Shown: one piece after another, positions 34,762 to 44,210 of the stretch
How the letters are laid out: every line of letters begins with the position of its first letter
Position numbering within the stretch: the stretch's first letter is position 1
From: Edaphobacter sp.
GTDB lineage: Bacteria > Acidobacteriota > Terriglobia > Terriglobales > Acidobacteriaceae
DNA: 64,000 nucleotides
Direction: 5' to 3'
Assembly (NCBI GenBank): GCA_025462645.1
Contig: JAOAPB010000077.1
Span: forward strand, 62,001 to 126,000
Program-made: the position numbers and the translations under genes
The notes under the pieces: model-generated
Told to the model about the DNA's origin: nothing
Database searches by the model: none
Seen by the model: only the letters and a program-made list of their open reading frames with translations

Positions 34762-37700
34762 TTAGAAGGCGTACTTCGCAGCTAGCTGAATGACCCGTGA
34801 GTCATTGCCAACGGTTGATGTGATCTTGCCGAAGGTTGAGGTTCCAAACGTAAGACTGGGTTGTGCGAAGTGGGCCTCGTTGAAGAGGTTGAAGATTTCA
34901 AAGCGGAGTTGGATCTTGTGGTTCTCCGTCAGGTTGAAGTCCTTGAACAGTGAGGCGTCGGTCGTGTTGAAGCCAGGTCCGACAAGGGTGTTGCGCCTTT
35001 CGTTGCCCGATTGACTATTGTCGATGCGAGTGACACCGGCGACGGTAGTGGTAGGAAGCGAGAAGCAGGCGGTATTGAAGAATCCCTGGGGCTTATGAAG
35101 AGCGCCCGATGTGGGGTCGCAGGTGACGTTAGGTCGGAAGGTGAGGGACTGAGCCGTTGTGGAAGAGTTGACGGCTGTGAAGGGGTTGCCGGATTGGGTC
35201 TGGAAGATGCCATTGATCTGCCAGCCACCTACCATCAAGCGTTCCACGAGCGATTTATCGAGCAGCTTTGGCAGTTCATAGCCGAAGCTGAGGACGAAAC
35301 GATTGCGAGTGTCGTAGAGGGAGTTGCCTTTCTCGCGAACGAGAGCAGCGTCGATAGACGACTGGTTGCCGATGGTGACGGGCAGAACGGGGCGCAGGTC
35401 ACCTCCTATATTAAGGCCGGAGACGTGATCCATGGAGTGGCTCCAGGTGTAGGCTAGGGTTCCGTGGGCGCGATGCCAGTTACGCAGATTGAAGCTGGCC
35501 TGAAGGGAGTCGTACCAGGACTTGGCGGCCGAGAAGGTGGGTCGAGTAAGACCGAATTGAGGGAAGACAGCACGCGCGCCGGCGCGGTAGGCGTTGGAGG
35601 GAATTGATCCTCCTCCCGCGAGAACGCTGGTTGGATTGACCTCAATGAAGATCGGAAGGAACTGGCCGCGAGAGCCGACGTACCCGAGTTCGAAGGTTGT
35701 CCGATCGGTGAATTGATGTTGCACGCTCAGGTTGTACTGCTGGATGTTCGGCGACTTGTATGAGCCAGGCAAGCTCCAGCCGATGAAGGTCAGGCCTGGG
35801 GGGAAGCCGACGGCTCCGGTAGCGACTCCGTTGTATGGATTGGAGAAGTAGGCGGACGTCGGCTTGGTGGTGTTTGCGTAGAAATCAACCTCCTGCAGCG
35901 GCTGGAAGGGAGGAGCGAGCGTACCGTTCTGGAAGAAGTCTCCCTGGCCTGGAATTGAATCGAAGTAGATGCCCCAGGCCACGCGAATGCTGGTTTTCGA
36001 GTCTCCATTCGGATCGATGATGATGCCGAGACGCGGCGAGACATTGTTGATATCTGTGTAGTAGGTGGAGCGAGGAACATTTGTATCGCCCGGGTAGACG
36101 AGGCCCATGGGAGCGTTCGGCTGAACGGTGGATTGTTGACCTGGGTGCAGGGCGGCGAGGTGGTTCTTGTCTTCGACATAGGGTCGGTTAACCTCGTATC
36201 GAACGCCTGCCTCGATAGAGATGTGCCTGTTGATGCGGAACTGGTCCTGACCGTACCCGGAGTAGGTCCATGAGGAACCGTTCATGCTGGGATCACCTGA
36301 TCCTTGCTGAAACATGTAAGGAGTGCCGAGGAGGAAGTCCGCGAGCGCATTGCCCGTGAAGTTGTTGGTAAAAGTGAAGGCGCCGTTGGAGCGGTTGATG
36401 TAGAGAAGGTTGATTCGGTCTCGCCTTATCTCACCGCCGAACTGAAAGGTGTGCCTATGGAAGGTCCAGGTGAAGTCATCCGAGATCGTGTCGACGGTAT
36501 TGGCTCGATAGGCGAAGGGTTGTTGTGCGTCACCCTGGGTAAAGTAACCCGTGACAGTAACATTCGGAAGGCCCTTGGCGGAGGCGTTCGTTGAACTGTA
36601 AGCGTATCCCGCGGAGGCGAGATCGAGACCGCTCGTGGCGTTCGGTTTGCCGTCGATGGTTTGGCGTGCGTACCGGGCCACGTTGATCATGCGGTCGTTT
36701 ACGATCCATGTGTCGGAGATCAGATAGTCCTGCAACGTCATGATCTGCCGGTTACCGGCTGGAGCGAAGTTGGATGGGGTTATCGGGCCAAAGAGATTCT
36801 GGTGATTGTGCATGTAGCGGCCCAGGATGGAGTGCTTTGAGCCAAATCTCCAGTCGCCACGAAAGCCATACATATCACGGTTGTCGATATTGGGTGGGGC
36901 AGCGGAGTATTGATTGAGTGGGCCGGACGTATTTGGTAGAGGGATATAGGTCTTCAGTAGATAGGCGCTGACAGCGCTGATACGCGATGGATCGATGACG
37001 TTTGGTCTGCCGCCATAGTTGAACTGCTGGCCAGTCTGCGGGTCGATAACGGGCGCCGTGATCTCGGAAAAATTACCGTTGCGCTCTGCGGCGCTGAGGA
37101 CAGGTACGTTCAATACATTGCTTGTTGCGTCCTTCAGGCGAAAGCCTTCATAGAATCCGAAGAGGAAGAGCTTGTCCTTGAGGATGGGTCCGCCAGCGGC
37201 TCCGCCGAACTGATTCTGGAGATAGTTTGGCTTTGCCTGGTTGGATGACGTGAAGTAGTTCCTGGCCGCGAGGGCGGCTTCACGATTGAACCACCAGACA
37301 CTGCCGCGAACCTGATTGGTCCCGGACCGGGTGACGACATTGACGACGGAGCCTGCGTTGCGACCGTACTGTGCCTCGTAGGAGTGCGTCATGATCTTGA
37401 ACTCTTCGATGGCATCGGGCGGTGGGCGCATCACGAAGCCGCTGTTAAAGGAGTCGTTGTTTGGCACACCATCGAGGAGGAAGTTATTCGACTGATTGCG
37501 CATCCCATTGACGTTGAAGCTTCCGGTGGAGTTGCCGAAGCCACCGGGGGTTGCGGTCCCATTGGCCCCGCCAAGTCCCGCTGGGGCGGCGATGACGCCT
37601 GGGATGAGTGTGCCGAGTTGCGCGAAGTTTCGACCGTTGAGAGGAAGATCGACGATACTTTGGTGATCGACGACAGTGCCGAGGGTCGCATTTCCTGTTT

Positions 37701-38202
37701 CCACCAGCGGGGCGGCATCCGTGACTGTTATCTCCTGTGATGTGCCACCTGTCTGAAGGGCGATGTTGACTCGCGTGGTGCCGTTAACAAGGACCTCTAC
37801 TCCCTTGATCAGGTTGGTCTTGAATCCTGAAAGGCTTACCTTGACCTGATACACCCCGGGGTTGACCAACGGGAGGGTAAAAGAGCCATCGGGTCCGGAT
37901 GTAACGGTACGGACTTGACTCGTCGCTGAACTGATGAGGTCTACGCTGGCGGCAGGTACTACTCTTCCGGCCGGATCATTAACGATGCCGGTAATTTGGC
38001 CGGTTGCCTGGCCAAGAGCTGAAGCTGGAAGGAAGAGAAAATATGCTGCGGACAGGAGTGCCTTTAGACTTCTGCGCACGATATTTTGTCGAAGATCGCT
38101 GAGGCCCAAGGCTAAAACGAGCAGCAAATGCATGAACAGGGCGGATTGTTGATAGAACAAAAAAGGAACTTCTGTTCGGAAGGCTTGCGGCGTTTGGAGC
38201 AT
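34762..38202 (-). CDS. Oar-like TonB-dependent outer-membrane receptor
   Basis: Up to 1146 aa. A carboxypeptidase-regulatory-like domain (QITGIVNDPAGRVVPAASVDL ... PGVYQVKVSLSGFKT) follows the signal, then a plug (LPLNGRNFAQL, NNFLLDGVPNNDSFNSG, NAGSVVNVVTRSGTN) and a barrel ending LAAKYAF. The start is unclear. ATG 38202 is given, but the best signal peptide core (RRSLKALLSAAYFLFLPASALGQ) begins about 40 residues later, and ATG 38133 or a GTG near 38077 are alternatives. An AGGAGG at 38222-38227 points to an ATG at 38213 in another frame. It probably imports a complex nutrient. Confidence 0.87.
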   Translation of the reverse strand: MLQTPQAFRTEVPFLFYQQSALFMHLLLVLALGLSDLRQNIVRRSLKALLSAAYFLFLPASALGQATGQITGIVNDPAGRVVPAASVDLISSATSQVRTVTSGPDGSFTLPLVNPGVYQVKVSLSGFKTNLIKGVEVLVNGTTRVNIALQTGGTSQEITVTDAAPLVETGNATLGTVVDHQSIVDLPLNGRNFAQLGTLIPGVIAAPAGLGGANGTATPGGFGNSTGSFNVNGMRNQSNNFLLDGVPNNDSFNSGFVMRPPPDAIEEFKIMTHSYEAQYGRNAGSVVNVVTRSGTNQVRGSVWWFNREAALAARNYFTSSNQAKPNYLQNQFGGAAGGPILKDKLFLFGFYEGFRLKDATSNVLNVPVLSAAERNGNFSEITAPVIDPQTGQQFNYGGRPNVIDPSRISAVSAYLLKTYIPLPNTSGPLNQYSAAPPNIDNRDMYGFRGDWRFGSKHSILGRYMHNHQNLFGPITPSNFAPAGNRQIMTLQDYLISDTWIVNDRMINVARYARQTIDGKPNATSGLDLASAGYAYSSTNASAKGLPNVTVTGYFTQGDAQQPFAYRANTVDTISDDFTWTFHRHTFQFGGEIRRDRINLLYINRSNGAFTFTNNFTGNALADFLLGTPYMFQQGSGDPSMNGSSWTYSGYGQDQFRINRHISIEAGVRYEVNRPYVEDKNHLAALHPGQQSTVQPNAPMGLVYPGDTNVPRSTYYTDINNVSPRLGIIIDPNGDSKTSIRVAWGIYFDSIPGQGDFFQNGTLAPPFQPLQEVDFYANTTKPTSAYFSNPYNGVATGAVGFPPGLTFIGWSLPGSYKSPNIQQYNLSVQHQFTDRTTFELGYVGSRGQFLPIFIEVNPTSVLAGGGSIPSNAYRAGARAVFPQFGLTRPTFSAAKSWYDSLQASFNLRNWHRAHGTLAYTWSHSMDHVSGLNIGGDLRPVLPVTIGNQSSIDAALVREKGNSLYDTRNRFVLSFGYELPKLLDKSLVERLMVGGWQINGIFQTQSGNPFTAVNSSTTAQSLTFRPNVTCDPTSGALHKPQGFFNTACFSLPTTTVAGVTRIDNSQSGNERRNTLVGPGFNTTDASLFKDFNLTENHKIQLRFEIFNLFNEAHFAQPSLTFGTSTFGKITSTVGNDSRVIQLAAKYAF

Positions 38203-38394
38203 GAAGGTCTCATCTGTATTATCCTCCTTTCCCGTATCACATTTTATTTCAATAGTTTTCAGGAGTTGTTGCTGCATGTCAAAAGGGATTTAAGGTTTGG
38301 CTGAGGGTTGTCGCAAGAGGACAACAGAGTGGTTTTGCTGGTCTGGATGTGGTGCGATGTCTGGCAAAAGCTGCCATCGCATGGTTCATTTTGA

Positions 38395-38429
38395 CCTCCA
38401 AAATTCGGCAACTTTCCGGATTTTGGAGG
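38395..38429. terminator. Inverted repeat between receptor and small secreted-protein genes
   Basis: CCTCCAAAAT and ATTTTGGAGG form a perfect 10-bp stem around 15 nt. It lies downstream of the gene ending at 38473 on the minus strand and has no T run, so it may be a weak terminator or a protein site. Confidence 0.45.
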
Positions 38430-38472
38430 GTGGAATCGATGAGGCATGGGTGGTTCCGCCTAGGGTGTGCGC

Positions 38473-39129
38473 CTAGGGTGAAGGAGGGGCGCCGCTCTGT
38501 GAGGCCGTGGGTGCCGGCGTGGTCTTCTGCGTAGGCTTCGGACGTGGCCTGCGCTTCTTCGCAGGGGGCTCGGTGGGGCAGACGGCAGGGGCGGGAGCAG
38601 GGGCAGCGGGGATCGCGCGAAGCTTGGTTTGCAGATCGCGAACCTGCTGATCCTGCGTGAGAGCGACAGCCTGTAGCCGGTCGCCCAGGTCGCGACGCGC
38701 TGCGTCAAGGCTTGCCATCGCCTGTTCCAATGGCGCGCTTTGCTGTGTGGGAGCAGCGGATCTGGCTACAGCGGCGACACGGAGAAGAACATCGTATAAC
38801 GCCTCAATGTTGCGGTAGGCCGGCAGCACTTGCGTTATCGAGCCGGGCGCCGCATCGGCGGTTGCAAGGAGCGGCGGTAGCGTAGTCTCCAGATCGCGAC
38901 GGATGGAGTTGATGTTTGCCTCTGTCTCTTCGCGCGCGGCCCCGGAGGTCTTCCACTTGTCCGTTCGCAGCGCATCGAGGGTTGGCTGTAATGTGCTGAG
39001 CGCGGGTTGCAAGATCTCCGAGGGGGTTCTCGGCGCTTGCGCTTCCGCTGGGCTGGCGGGTGTTTGTGCCGAGAGCGTGGCGGCTGCCCCACAAAGAGTC
39101 AAAAGAAGAGACGAAGAGAAGAATCGCAT
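38473..39129 (-). CDS. Secreted helical protein of unknown function
   Basis: About 218 aa from ATG 39129, chosen because GAGGG lies 8-9 nt upstream. A signal peptide (MRFFSSSLLLTLCGAAATLSAQ) precedes a mostly alpha-helical, heptad-like middle (ILQPALSTLQPTLDALRTDKW ... SLDAARRDLGDRLQAVALTQ). The tail is rich in proline, lysine and alanine (PPAKKRRPRPKPTQKTTPAP), suggesting a disordered, possibly wall- or envelope-binding end. No family is recognised. It lies between two Oar-like receptor genes on the same strand, but a strong terminator separates it from the one at 39410. Confidence 0.7.
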   Translation of the reverse strand: MRFFSSSLLLTLCGAAATLSAQTPASPAEAQAPRTPSEILQPALSTLQPTLDALRTDKWKTSGAAREETEANINSIRRDLETTLPPLLATADAAPGSITQVLPAYRNIEALYDVLLRVAAVARSAAPTQQSAPLEQAMASLDAARRDLGDRLQAVALTQDQQVRDLQTKLRAIPAAPAPAPAVCPTEPPAKKRRPRPKPTQKTTPAPTASQSGAPPSP

Positions 39130-39365
39130 AGTGGTTACCCTCATGGAAGACCTGTACCGGCCCCTGTTCTGTATAAATACACCGCAAGAACGGGAAGACT
39201 CGGGTCTTCGGGTTCTTTAAGCTACTCGGAATATCTTGCGTCCTCATCGCCTGCAAACGCAAATCTACCTGCGTTTCGTATTTTATTCAGGGTGGCTATG
39301 ACGATCGAAGATCGTCTCATGAAGTGCGCTTTAGCCTCCACTGTAGAGGGGGAGTAAAGCACGAA

Positions 39366-39401
39366 AAAAGGCCCGGCCTCCGCGAGGAGGCCGGGCCTTT
39401 T
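39366..39401. terminator. Strong terminator downstream of the third receptor gene
   Basis: A perfect 16-bp stem (AAAAGGCCCGGCCTCC with GGAGGCCGGGCCTTTT) around GCGA, flanked by A and T runs. It lies 9 nt past the receptor stop on the minus strand and can work both ways. Confidence 0.85.
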
Positions 39402-39409
39402 GGTTAGGG

Positions 39410-42400
39410 TTAGAAGTGGTACTTCACCGAGAGCTGCAAGTTTCTAGGTCCAGAGCGAATCGGCGTAGTTGCATTGCCGGTCTGTCTGGAAATGTTGCCA
39501 AAGTCAGTGGAGTTGACATTGCCGAGAGGGTTGCCGAGGTAGGCGCTGTTGAAGACGTTATCAGCATCTGCCCGGAAGTTGATCTGTTGCTCATGCCAGA
39601 CGGTGAAGTCCTTGGTGACGGATGCACCGTAGGTCTGGAAGCCCGGTGCCCGCTCCGAAGAGGGGCGAGCGGTGCCGAAGGTTCCGTTGCTGGGTTGACC
39701 GTAGGCGCAGACTCCGTTATCGGCAGCCCTGCCATTTGCGTCCAAGCCACACGGTTTAGCCGACGGATCGGTTCCAAACCAGCTGTCGATGGAGGCGTTG
39801 ACGACCTTCAGCTTGCGATAGTGATTGGCGCGCTGAGAGTTGCCGTTGACGAAGGCATTGTTCATACTGGTGTTGATGTTGACCGGAAAACCGGTGTAGG
39901 AGACTCCGGTCATGCCGACCTTCCATCCTCCGACGATTTCATCGAGGATGAGAGGCATATTGGCGCCAACCAAGCGTCCGCGGCCAAGCGGAAGGTCATA
40001 GACCATATTCCAGTTGATCGCGTGACGCACGTCCTGTCCCACGGGGCCGTACTCCGAGTGAAGATCGTAGACGTTCTCGGCATAGGCGCTGGATGCATTG
40101 ATGCTGGGAACACCGTAGAAACCGGTGCTGTTGGTCATGCCATGGCTCCAGGTGTAGTTGACGGTGTACTGCAGGCCGTGCCAGGCACGCTGGCGAAAGC
40201 TGGTCTGCAAGGCGTTGTAGTTCATCATGGCGTTGGAATCTGTATAGCGAATGACGCCGTTATAGCCTACCCCCGGGGTTGCATAGAACGGGGCAGGGGC
40301 TTGTGCGAGGCAAGTTGCTTTCGGGGCAGAGGTCGCCCCGGTCACGGGAGCTCCATTGTCGATACAAGGATTGCGTAGCTGGTTCCGCTGGTTTGCGGTA
40401 ACCAGATGCTGTCCCGATTCGCCAATATAGCCAACCTGGACGGAGGCAGTGTTATTGAGTTGATACTCCAGGGTCAGGTTGTACATGCCGATGAAGGCTG
40501 GCTTGATCTTCTTGTTCCATACGTTGTAGACCGCTCCGGAGGCTGCGGCACCTGAGGAAGGATTGCTGAAGCCGTTTCTCACGTCGAAGAAGTTGCCTGT
40601 GGCACCTGTTGCGGAGGAGGGCAGACTTCCGCTTGCCTGGTAGGTGGACTGGAAGGGAAGGTTAGTGGTCATCCGAAGATTCGCGCCGGTACCTTCCATG
40701 TAGTTCTGAAGGCCATATCCGCCGCGCACTACCCAACGAGTGGTCGGTGAGTACGCGAAGCCGATACGAGGCATCACGCTGCCGTAGAAGGGATCGACGA
40801 GTCCGCGGCCATATCCCGCAGCTTTGGCCTGGGGAGAGCCATCGATCAGAATGACCGAGGGGTTATTCGGATCGATCGTCGACATCTTGTGGTTGACCTC
40901 GTAGATCGGCTGGACGTACTCATACCGGACGCCGATGTTGAGAGTCAGGTTCGGAAGCACCTTCCAGTCGTCCTGGATGAAGTAAGCATCCCGCCACGAC
41001 CGCATGCCCACTGGCCCAGCGACGCCGCCCTTGCTGACGAAGCCGGCACGGTTCAGAAGAAGGTCGGCTGCGGTGTATCCGTTATGAGCGAATCCTTTTG
41101 GATCGGCATTTGGTGTGGAGCTGCCGGCGCCGAGGAAGTAGAAGCCGCCGACAGAACCGTCGTTACCAGGGTAGAAGTTATTCTGCTGCTGACGCTGGAA
41201 CTGAACGCCAATTTTGAAGGTATGGCGGTTCTTGAGCAGGGTGAGATTATCTCCGTACAGGAAGGTATTGAGGGTGTAGTTCGTGCCGGCATTCGAGTTG
41301 CCCAGAGTCGTGTACTCTGTGCCGTTTGAAGCGTTGAAGCCCTGGGGGCTGGCTGAGTTGGTCATCTGCAACGCCGAGAAGCCGGCAAAGGCCTGTGTCG
41401 CCGGTGCGACGCTGGAGCCGATGCCAAGAATCTTGTTGCCGTTGAGACCGAAGACGCCGGTCGGATCCAGAAGGACAGCGCCGTTATTCTGAATGCGGGT
41501 GTAACCTGCGCGGAACTCATTCACTATGGAAGAGTTGATGGTGTGGACCTCGTTGATGGCTACGCCCCGAACGGGAAAGGTCGGCGCACTGGCGAAGCTG
41601 GTTGGCAGCGGATTAATCGTAGTCTGACCGCTGTCGCTCTGCGAATAACGAATCGAAAGGTTGTCTTTTTCGGTCGCCTTCCAATCAACCTTGACGTCGA
41701 ATTGGTTGCCGTAGTTGCGGAGCTTTTGGACGCCACGATAGTTGTTGAGAGCGGGCGAACCTCGCTGGGGGGTCTGATTGGGTGCAGGATATAGCTCAGG
41801 ATGTGCCAGCAGGTATTGCGCTGCGGGGTTGTTTATTGGAATCTTGTTGTTCGCATATGCAGGGAAACCAGCGGTGGTTGGGTCGTATAGCTGAATCAAC
41901 CTTGCTGTGCACTGGGTTTGGGTATCTGCGGCGAGGCACATCACGCTGCTATCAAGCAGTTCGGAGAAGTCGCCCAGACGTTGCTTGGCGCTGAGCACGG
42001 TTGCATTGGCCGGCCCGGCAAGATGATAGCGGCCACCCTGGTAGTCGCCAAAGAAGAAGAGCCGGTCGTGGAAGATTGGGCCGCCGAAGGTTCCGCCGAA
42101 GATATTACGCGTGAACGAGTTCTTTGCCGTAGGGGTGACGGTGTGCTTGTTGGCCCAGCTATTTGCGTTGAGGTTGTAGTTGGAAAGGAAGTAGAACGCG
42201 CTTCCGTGCCAGTTGTTGGTACCACTCTTGGTCTGATAGAGAATGTCGCCACCAAGTACGTTGCCGTACTCAGCCGGAGCATTTGCAGAGATAACCTGTA
42301 CCTGACCGATCGCATCCACGCTGGGGTTGTAGCCGGGGGTGTCGTCGAGCGTCTGGTTGATGTTCATGCCGTCGAGCAGATACTGATTCGTCTGCTGCCG

Positions 42401-43000
42401 GTTGCCGTTGACGGAGACTGTATTGCCGCTATTCGTGCTCAGCGGCCCTGAGATTGCGGCCTGGTTCACAAAACCGTTGGGGTTGGTGCTGACTGCACCC
42501 GGCAGGAACATGGTCAAGGCGATGAGATTGCGGCTGACCAGCGGCATGTTATCGATGGCGCGTGCATCGAGGGTTGTCGCCAGGGTGGGGTTTTCCGTGT
42601 TCATCAGAGGGGTAATCTCCGCCTCAACGGCCACCTTTTGCAGTTGACCTGCCAGTCCCAGCTTTCCATCGATCTTCGCGTTCTGGCCGGTTTCCAGTGC
42701 AAACGGTCCATATGTGGTCGCCGCAAAACCCGGCGATTCGATTGTGACCTTATAGTTACCGATCTGCAGGAAGCGGATGTTATAGATACCGTCGTCGTTA
42801 GTGGTGGTGGGGGTTGCGATGCCGGTTTCAACGTTGGTTGCCACTACTTTTGCGTTTGGAATGACTGCGCCCGAAGGATCGGTCACGGTACCATTCACGC
42901 TTCCAGTAATTGTCTGAGCCTGGGAGACAATAGCGGTACAAAGTAGCACCGCCAGGACTCCCATTCTTATCGCTTGGACATATTTGCGCATCTTTTGCAT
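39410..43000 (-). CDS. Oar-like TonB-dependent outer-membrane receptor
   Basis: About 1196 aa from ATG 43000, with GAGGAG 7 nt upstream. A signal peptide (MGVLAVLLCTAIVSQAQ) is followed by the carboxypeptidase-regulatory-like domain (ITGSVNGTVTDPSGAVIPNAKV ... YNIRFLQIGNYKVTIESPGF). The plug shows MPLVSRNLIALTMFLPG, QTNQYLLDGMNINQTLDD and VLGGDILYQTKSGTNNW, and the barrel ends LQLSVKYHF. The protein resembles the other two receptors in layout but is clearly diverged. It follows the genes at 43063-45749 in the same direction; the gap to the upstream stop is 62 nt, so co-transcription is possible. Confidence 0.9.
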   Translation of the reverse strand: MQKMRKYVQAIRMGVLAVLLCTAIVSQAQTITGSVNGTVTDPSGAVIPNAKVVATNVETGIATPTTTNDDGIYNIRFLQIGNYKVTIESPGFAATTYGPFALETGQNAKIDGKLGLAGQLQKVAVEAEITPLMNTENPTLATTLDARAIDNMPLVSRNLIALTMFLPGAVSTNPNGFVNQAAISGPLSTNSGNTVSVNGNRQQTNQYLLDGMNINQTLDDTPGYNPSVDAIGQVQVISANAPAEYGNVLGGDILYQTKSGTNNWHGSAFYFLSNYNLNANSWANKHTVTPTAKNSFTRNIFGGTFGGPIFHDRLFFFGDYQGGRYHLAGPANATVLSAKQRLGDFSELLDSSVMCLAADTQTQCTARLIQLYDPTTAGFPAYANNKIPINNPAAQYLLAHPELYPAPNQTPQRGSPALNNYRGVQKLRNYGNQFDVKVDWKATEKDNLSIRYSQSDSGQTTINPLPTSFASAPTFPVRGVAINEVHTINSSIVNEFRAGYTRIQNNGAVLLDPTGVFGLNGNKILGIGSSVAPATQAFAGFSALQMTNSASPQGFNASNGTEYTTLGNSNAGTNYTLNTFLYGDNLTLLKNRHTFKIGVQFQRQQQNNFYPGNDGSVGGFYFLGAGSSTPNADPKGFAHNGYTAADLLLNRAGFVSKGGVAGPVGMRSWRDAYFIQDDWKVLPNLTLNIGVRYEYVQPIYEVNHKMSTIDPNNPSVILIDGSPQAKAAGYGRGLVDPFYGSVMPRIGFAYSPTTRWVVRGGYGLQNYMEGTGANLRMTTNLPFQSTYQASGSLPSSATGATGNFFDVRNGFSNPSSGAAASGAVYNVWNKKIKPAFIGMYNLTLEYQLNNTASVQVGYIGESGQHLVTANQRNQLRNPCIDNGAPVTGATSAPKATCLAQAPAPFYATPGVGYNGVIRYTDSNAMMNYNALQTSFRQRAWHGLQYTVNYTWSHGMTNSTGFYGVPSINASSAYAENVYDLHSEYGPVGQDVRHAINWNMVYDLPLGRGRLVGANMPLILDEIVGGWKVGMTGVSYTGFPVNINTSMNNAFVNGNSQRANHYRKLKVVNASIDSWFGTDPSAKPCGLDANGRAADNGVCAYGQPSNGTFGTARPSSERAPGFQTYGASVTKDFTVWHEQQINFRADADNVFNSAYLGNPLGNVNSTDFGNISRQTGNATTPIRSGPRNLQLSVKYHF

Positions 43001-43062
43001 TTTGGTCTCCTCGGAAAAGTGAAACTGGTTATTAGCAAACTGCATGAAGTTTGTCTTGTGTT

Positions 43063-44151
43063 TTACGGCAAACTAGACAAGGGAAAGAATCGGTAGTGAA
43101 TCGTCCAGCGACCAGTTTTTCCAGGGGGTATGTCGAGATGGATATAAGCCTCTGGAGATACTGTGCTGCGGATTGACCACAAATAAAACCGCGAAATGGG
43201 TGAATCGGATGTTTGCTGTACACCGATCCTGGTGTTGTTGTCTTCGATCGTGATGTTGTAGTCGGCGGCCTTGTTCGAATAGCCTTTTATATAGCTGGCG
43301 ACTGTCTGTCGCGGTTGCAACTCCTCCTGGTATGCAATGTTGTTTCCTTCAACCCTGGCTGCCGGGGCAAGCGGCGTCTCCAACTCAGGTTTGAAGGGAA
43401 ATCGAATTATCATCCCTGGACCGGTAGGATGTCCATCAAACATAAAGAAGTCGTGATCGTAGACTTCGGTTTGGATGGTCTTCTGCCCAACGTTCTTCAG
43501 GCGATGTTCTAACGTCAGCACCGCACCATCGAGCTTGAGTGTCTTTTCGTAGACGTAAGCAATGCCTCGCGGGCCTTTGAGCTCCTGCGTGAAGGTGACT
43601 GACCGCTGTTTTACGCGAACCGTCCATTTTCCCGAGTCGACAAGTGGATAGGTGAACCCGAACTTGTAGGGCGAGTCATCTACCTTGCGCAAGACTCCGA
43701 CTCCAGGCTTTACAAAAAGATCGCCAGGCTTGGCGTCGCTGTATCCAATAGCTCCGTCGCTCGAGCGAAACTCCTCCACTGGGCCAGTAATCGAATCATT
43801 CAAGAGAGGATCGTACTTGGGAAACCATTCCCCGAAGAGCTTGTGACCGTTGAAGGAGACGCATCCGACAACGCCGGACCAATCAAAACGCGATGCACGA
43901 TAGTATCCGCGTTCTGCATCGGGTAGAAAGACGAGTGCATCCAAGGTTCCATTTGAGAGCAGTGCCTTGGGGTGATCGGAGTTAGGGATATCCGTACAGA
44001 GCGAAGGGTGACCCTGGTCAGCTATCGATCCTTTCTGAGCCCATATTGGCATAGCCAGGAATAGGAGTGAGAGAGCCCAGACGGTGGCGTGCCCGTGCCC
44101 CATCCTTTGTACGGAAGGGCTACAGCTTAGGCGATTGCTCGATATCGTCAC
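43063..44151 (-). CDS. Secreted protein of unknown function, possibly carbohydrate-binding or mutarotase-like
   Basis: About 362 aa, GTG start with AAAGGA a few nt upstream. A signal peptide core (VWALSLLFLAMPIWAQ) is present. The mature part is beta-rich (YYRASRFDWSGVVGCVSFNG, LTLEHRLKNVGQKTIQTEVYDHDFFMFDG, GRWTIHYRFFPL), a pattern reminiscent of galactose-mutarotase-like sandwich domains, but I see no certain catalytic histidine pair. No named family is recognised. It lies between a receptor gene and a flavin oxidoreductase, with an alpha-galactosidase nearby, so a role in handling oligosaccharides is plausible. Confidence 0.7.
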   Translation of the reverse strand: MTISSNRLSCSPSVQRMGHGHATVWALSLLFLAMPIWAQKGSIADQGHPSLCTDIPNSDHPKALLSNGTLDALVFLPDAERGYYRASRFDWSGVVGCVSFNGHKLFGEWFPKYDPLLNDSITGPVEEFRSSDGAIGYSDAKPGDLFVKPGVGVLRKVDDSPYKFGFTYPLVDSGKWTVRVKQRSVTFTQELKGPRGIAYVYEKTLKLDGAVLTLEHRLKNVGQKTIQTEVYDHDFFMFDGHPTGPGMIIRFPFKPELETPLAPAARVEGNNIAYQEELQPRQTVASYIKGYSNKAADYNITIEDNNTRIGVQQTSDSPISRFYLWSIRSTVSPEAYIHLDIPPGKTGRWTIHYRFFPLSSLP

Positions 44152-44210
44152 GATGTCCTTTCAGTGGATAGGTATCAATATCACAAAGTAATCAACGATC
44201 AGGAACTAAC

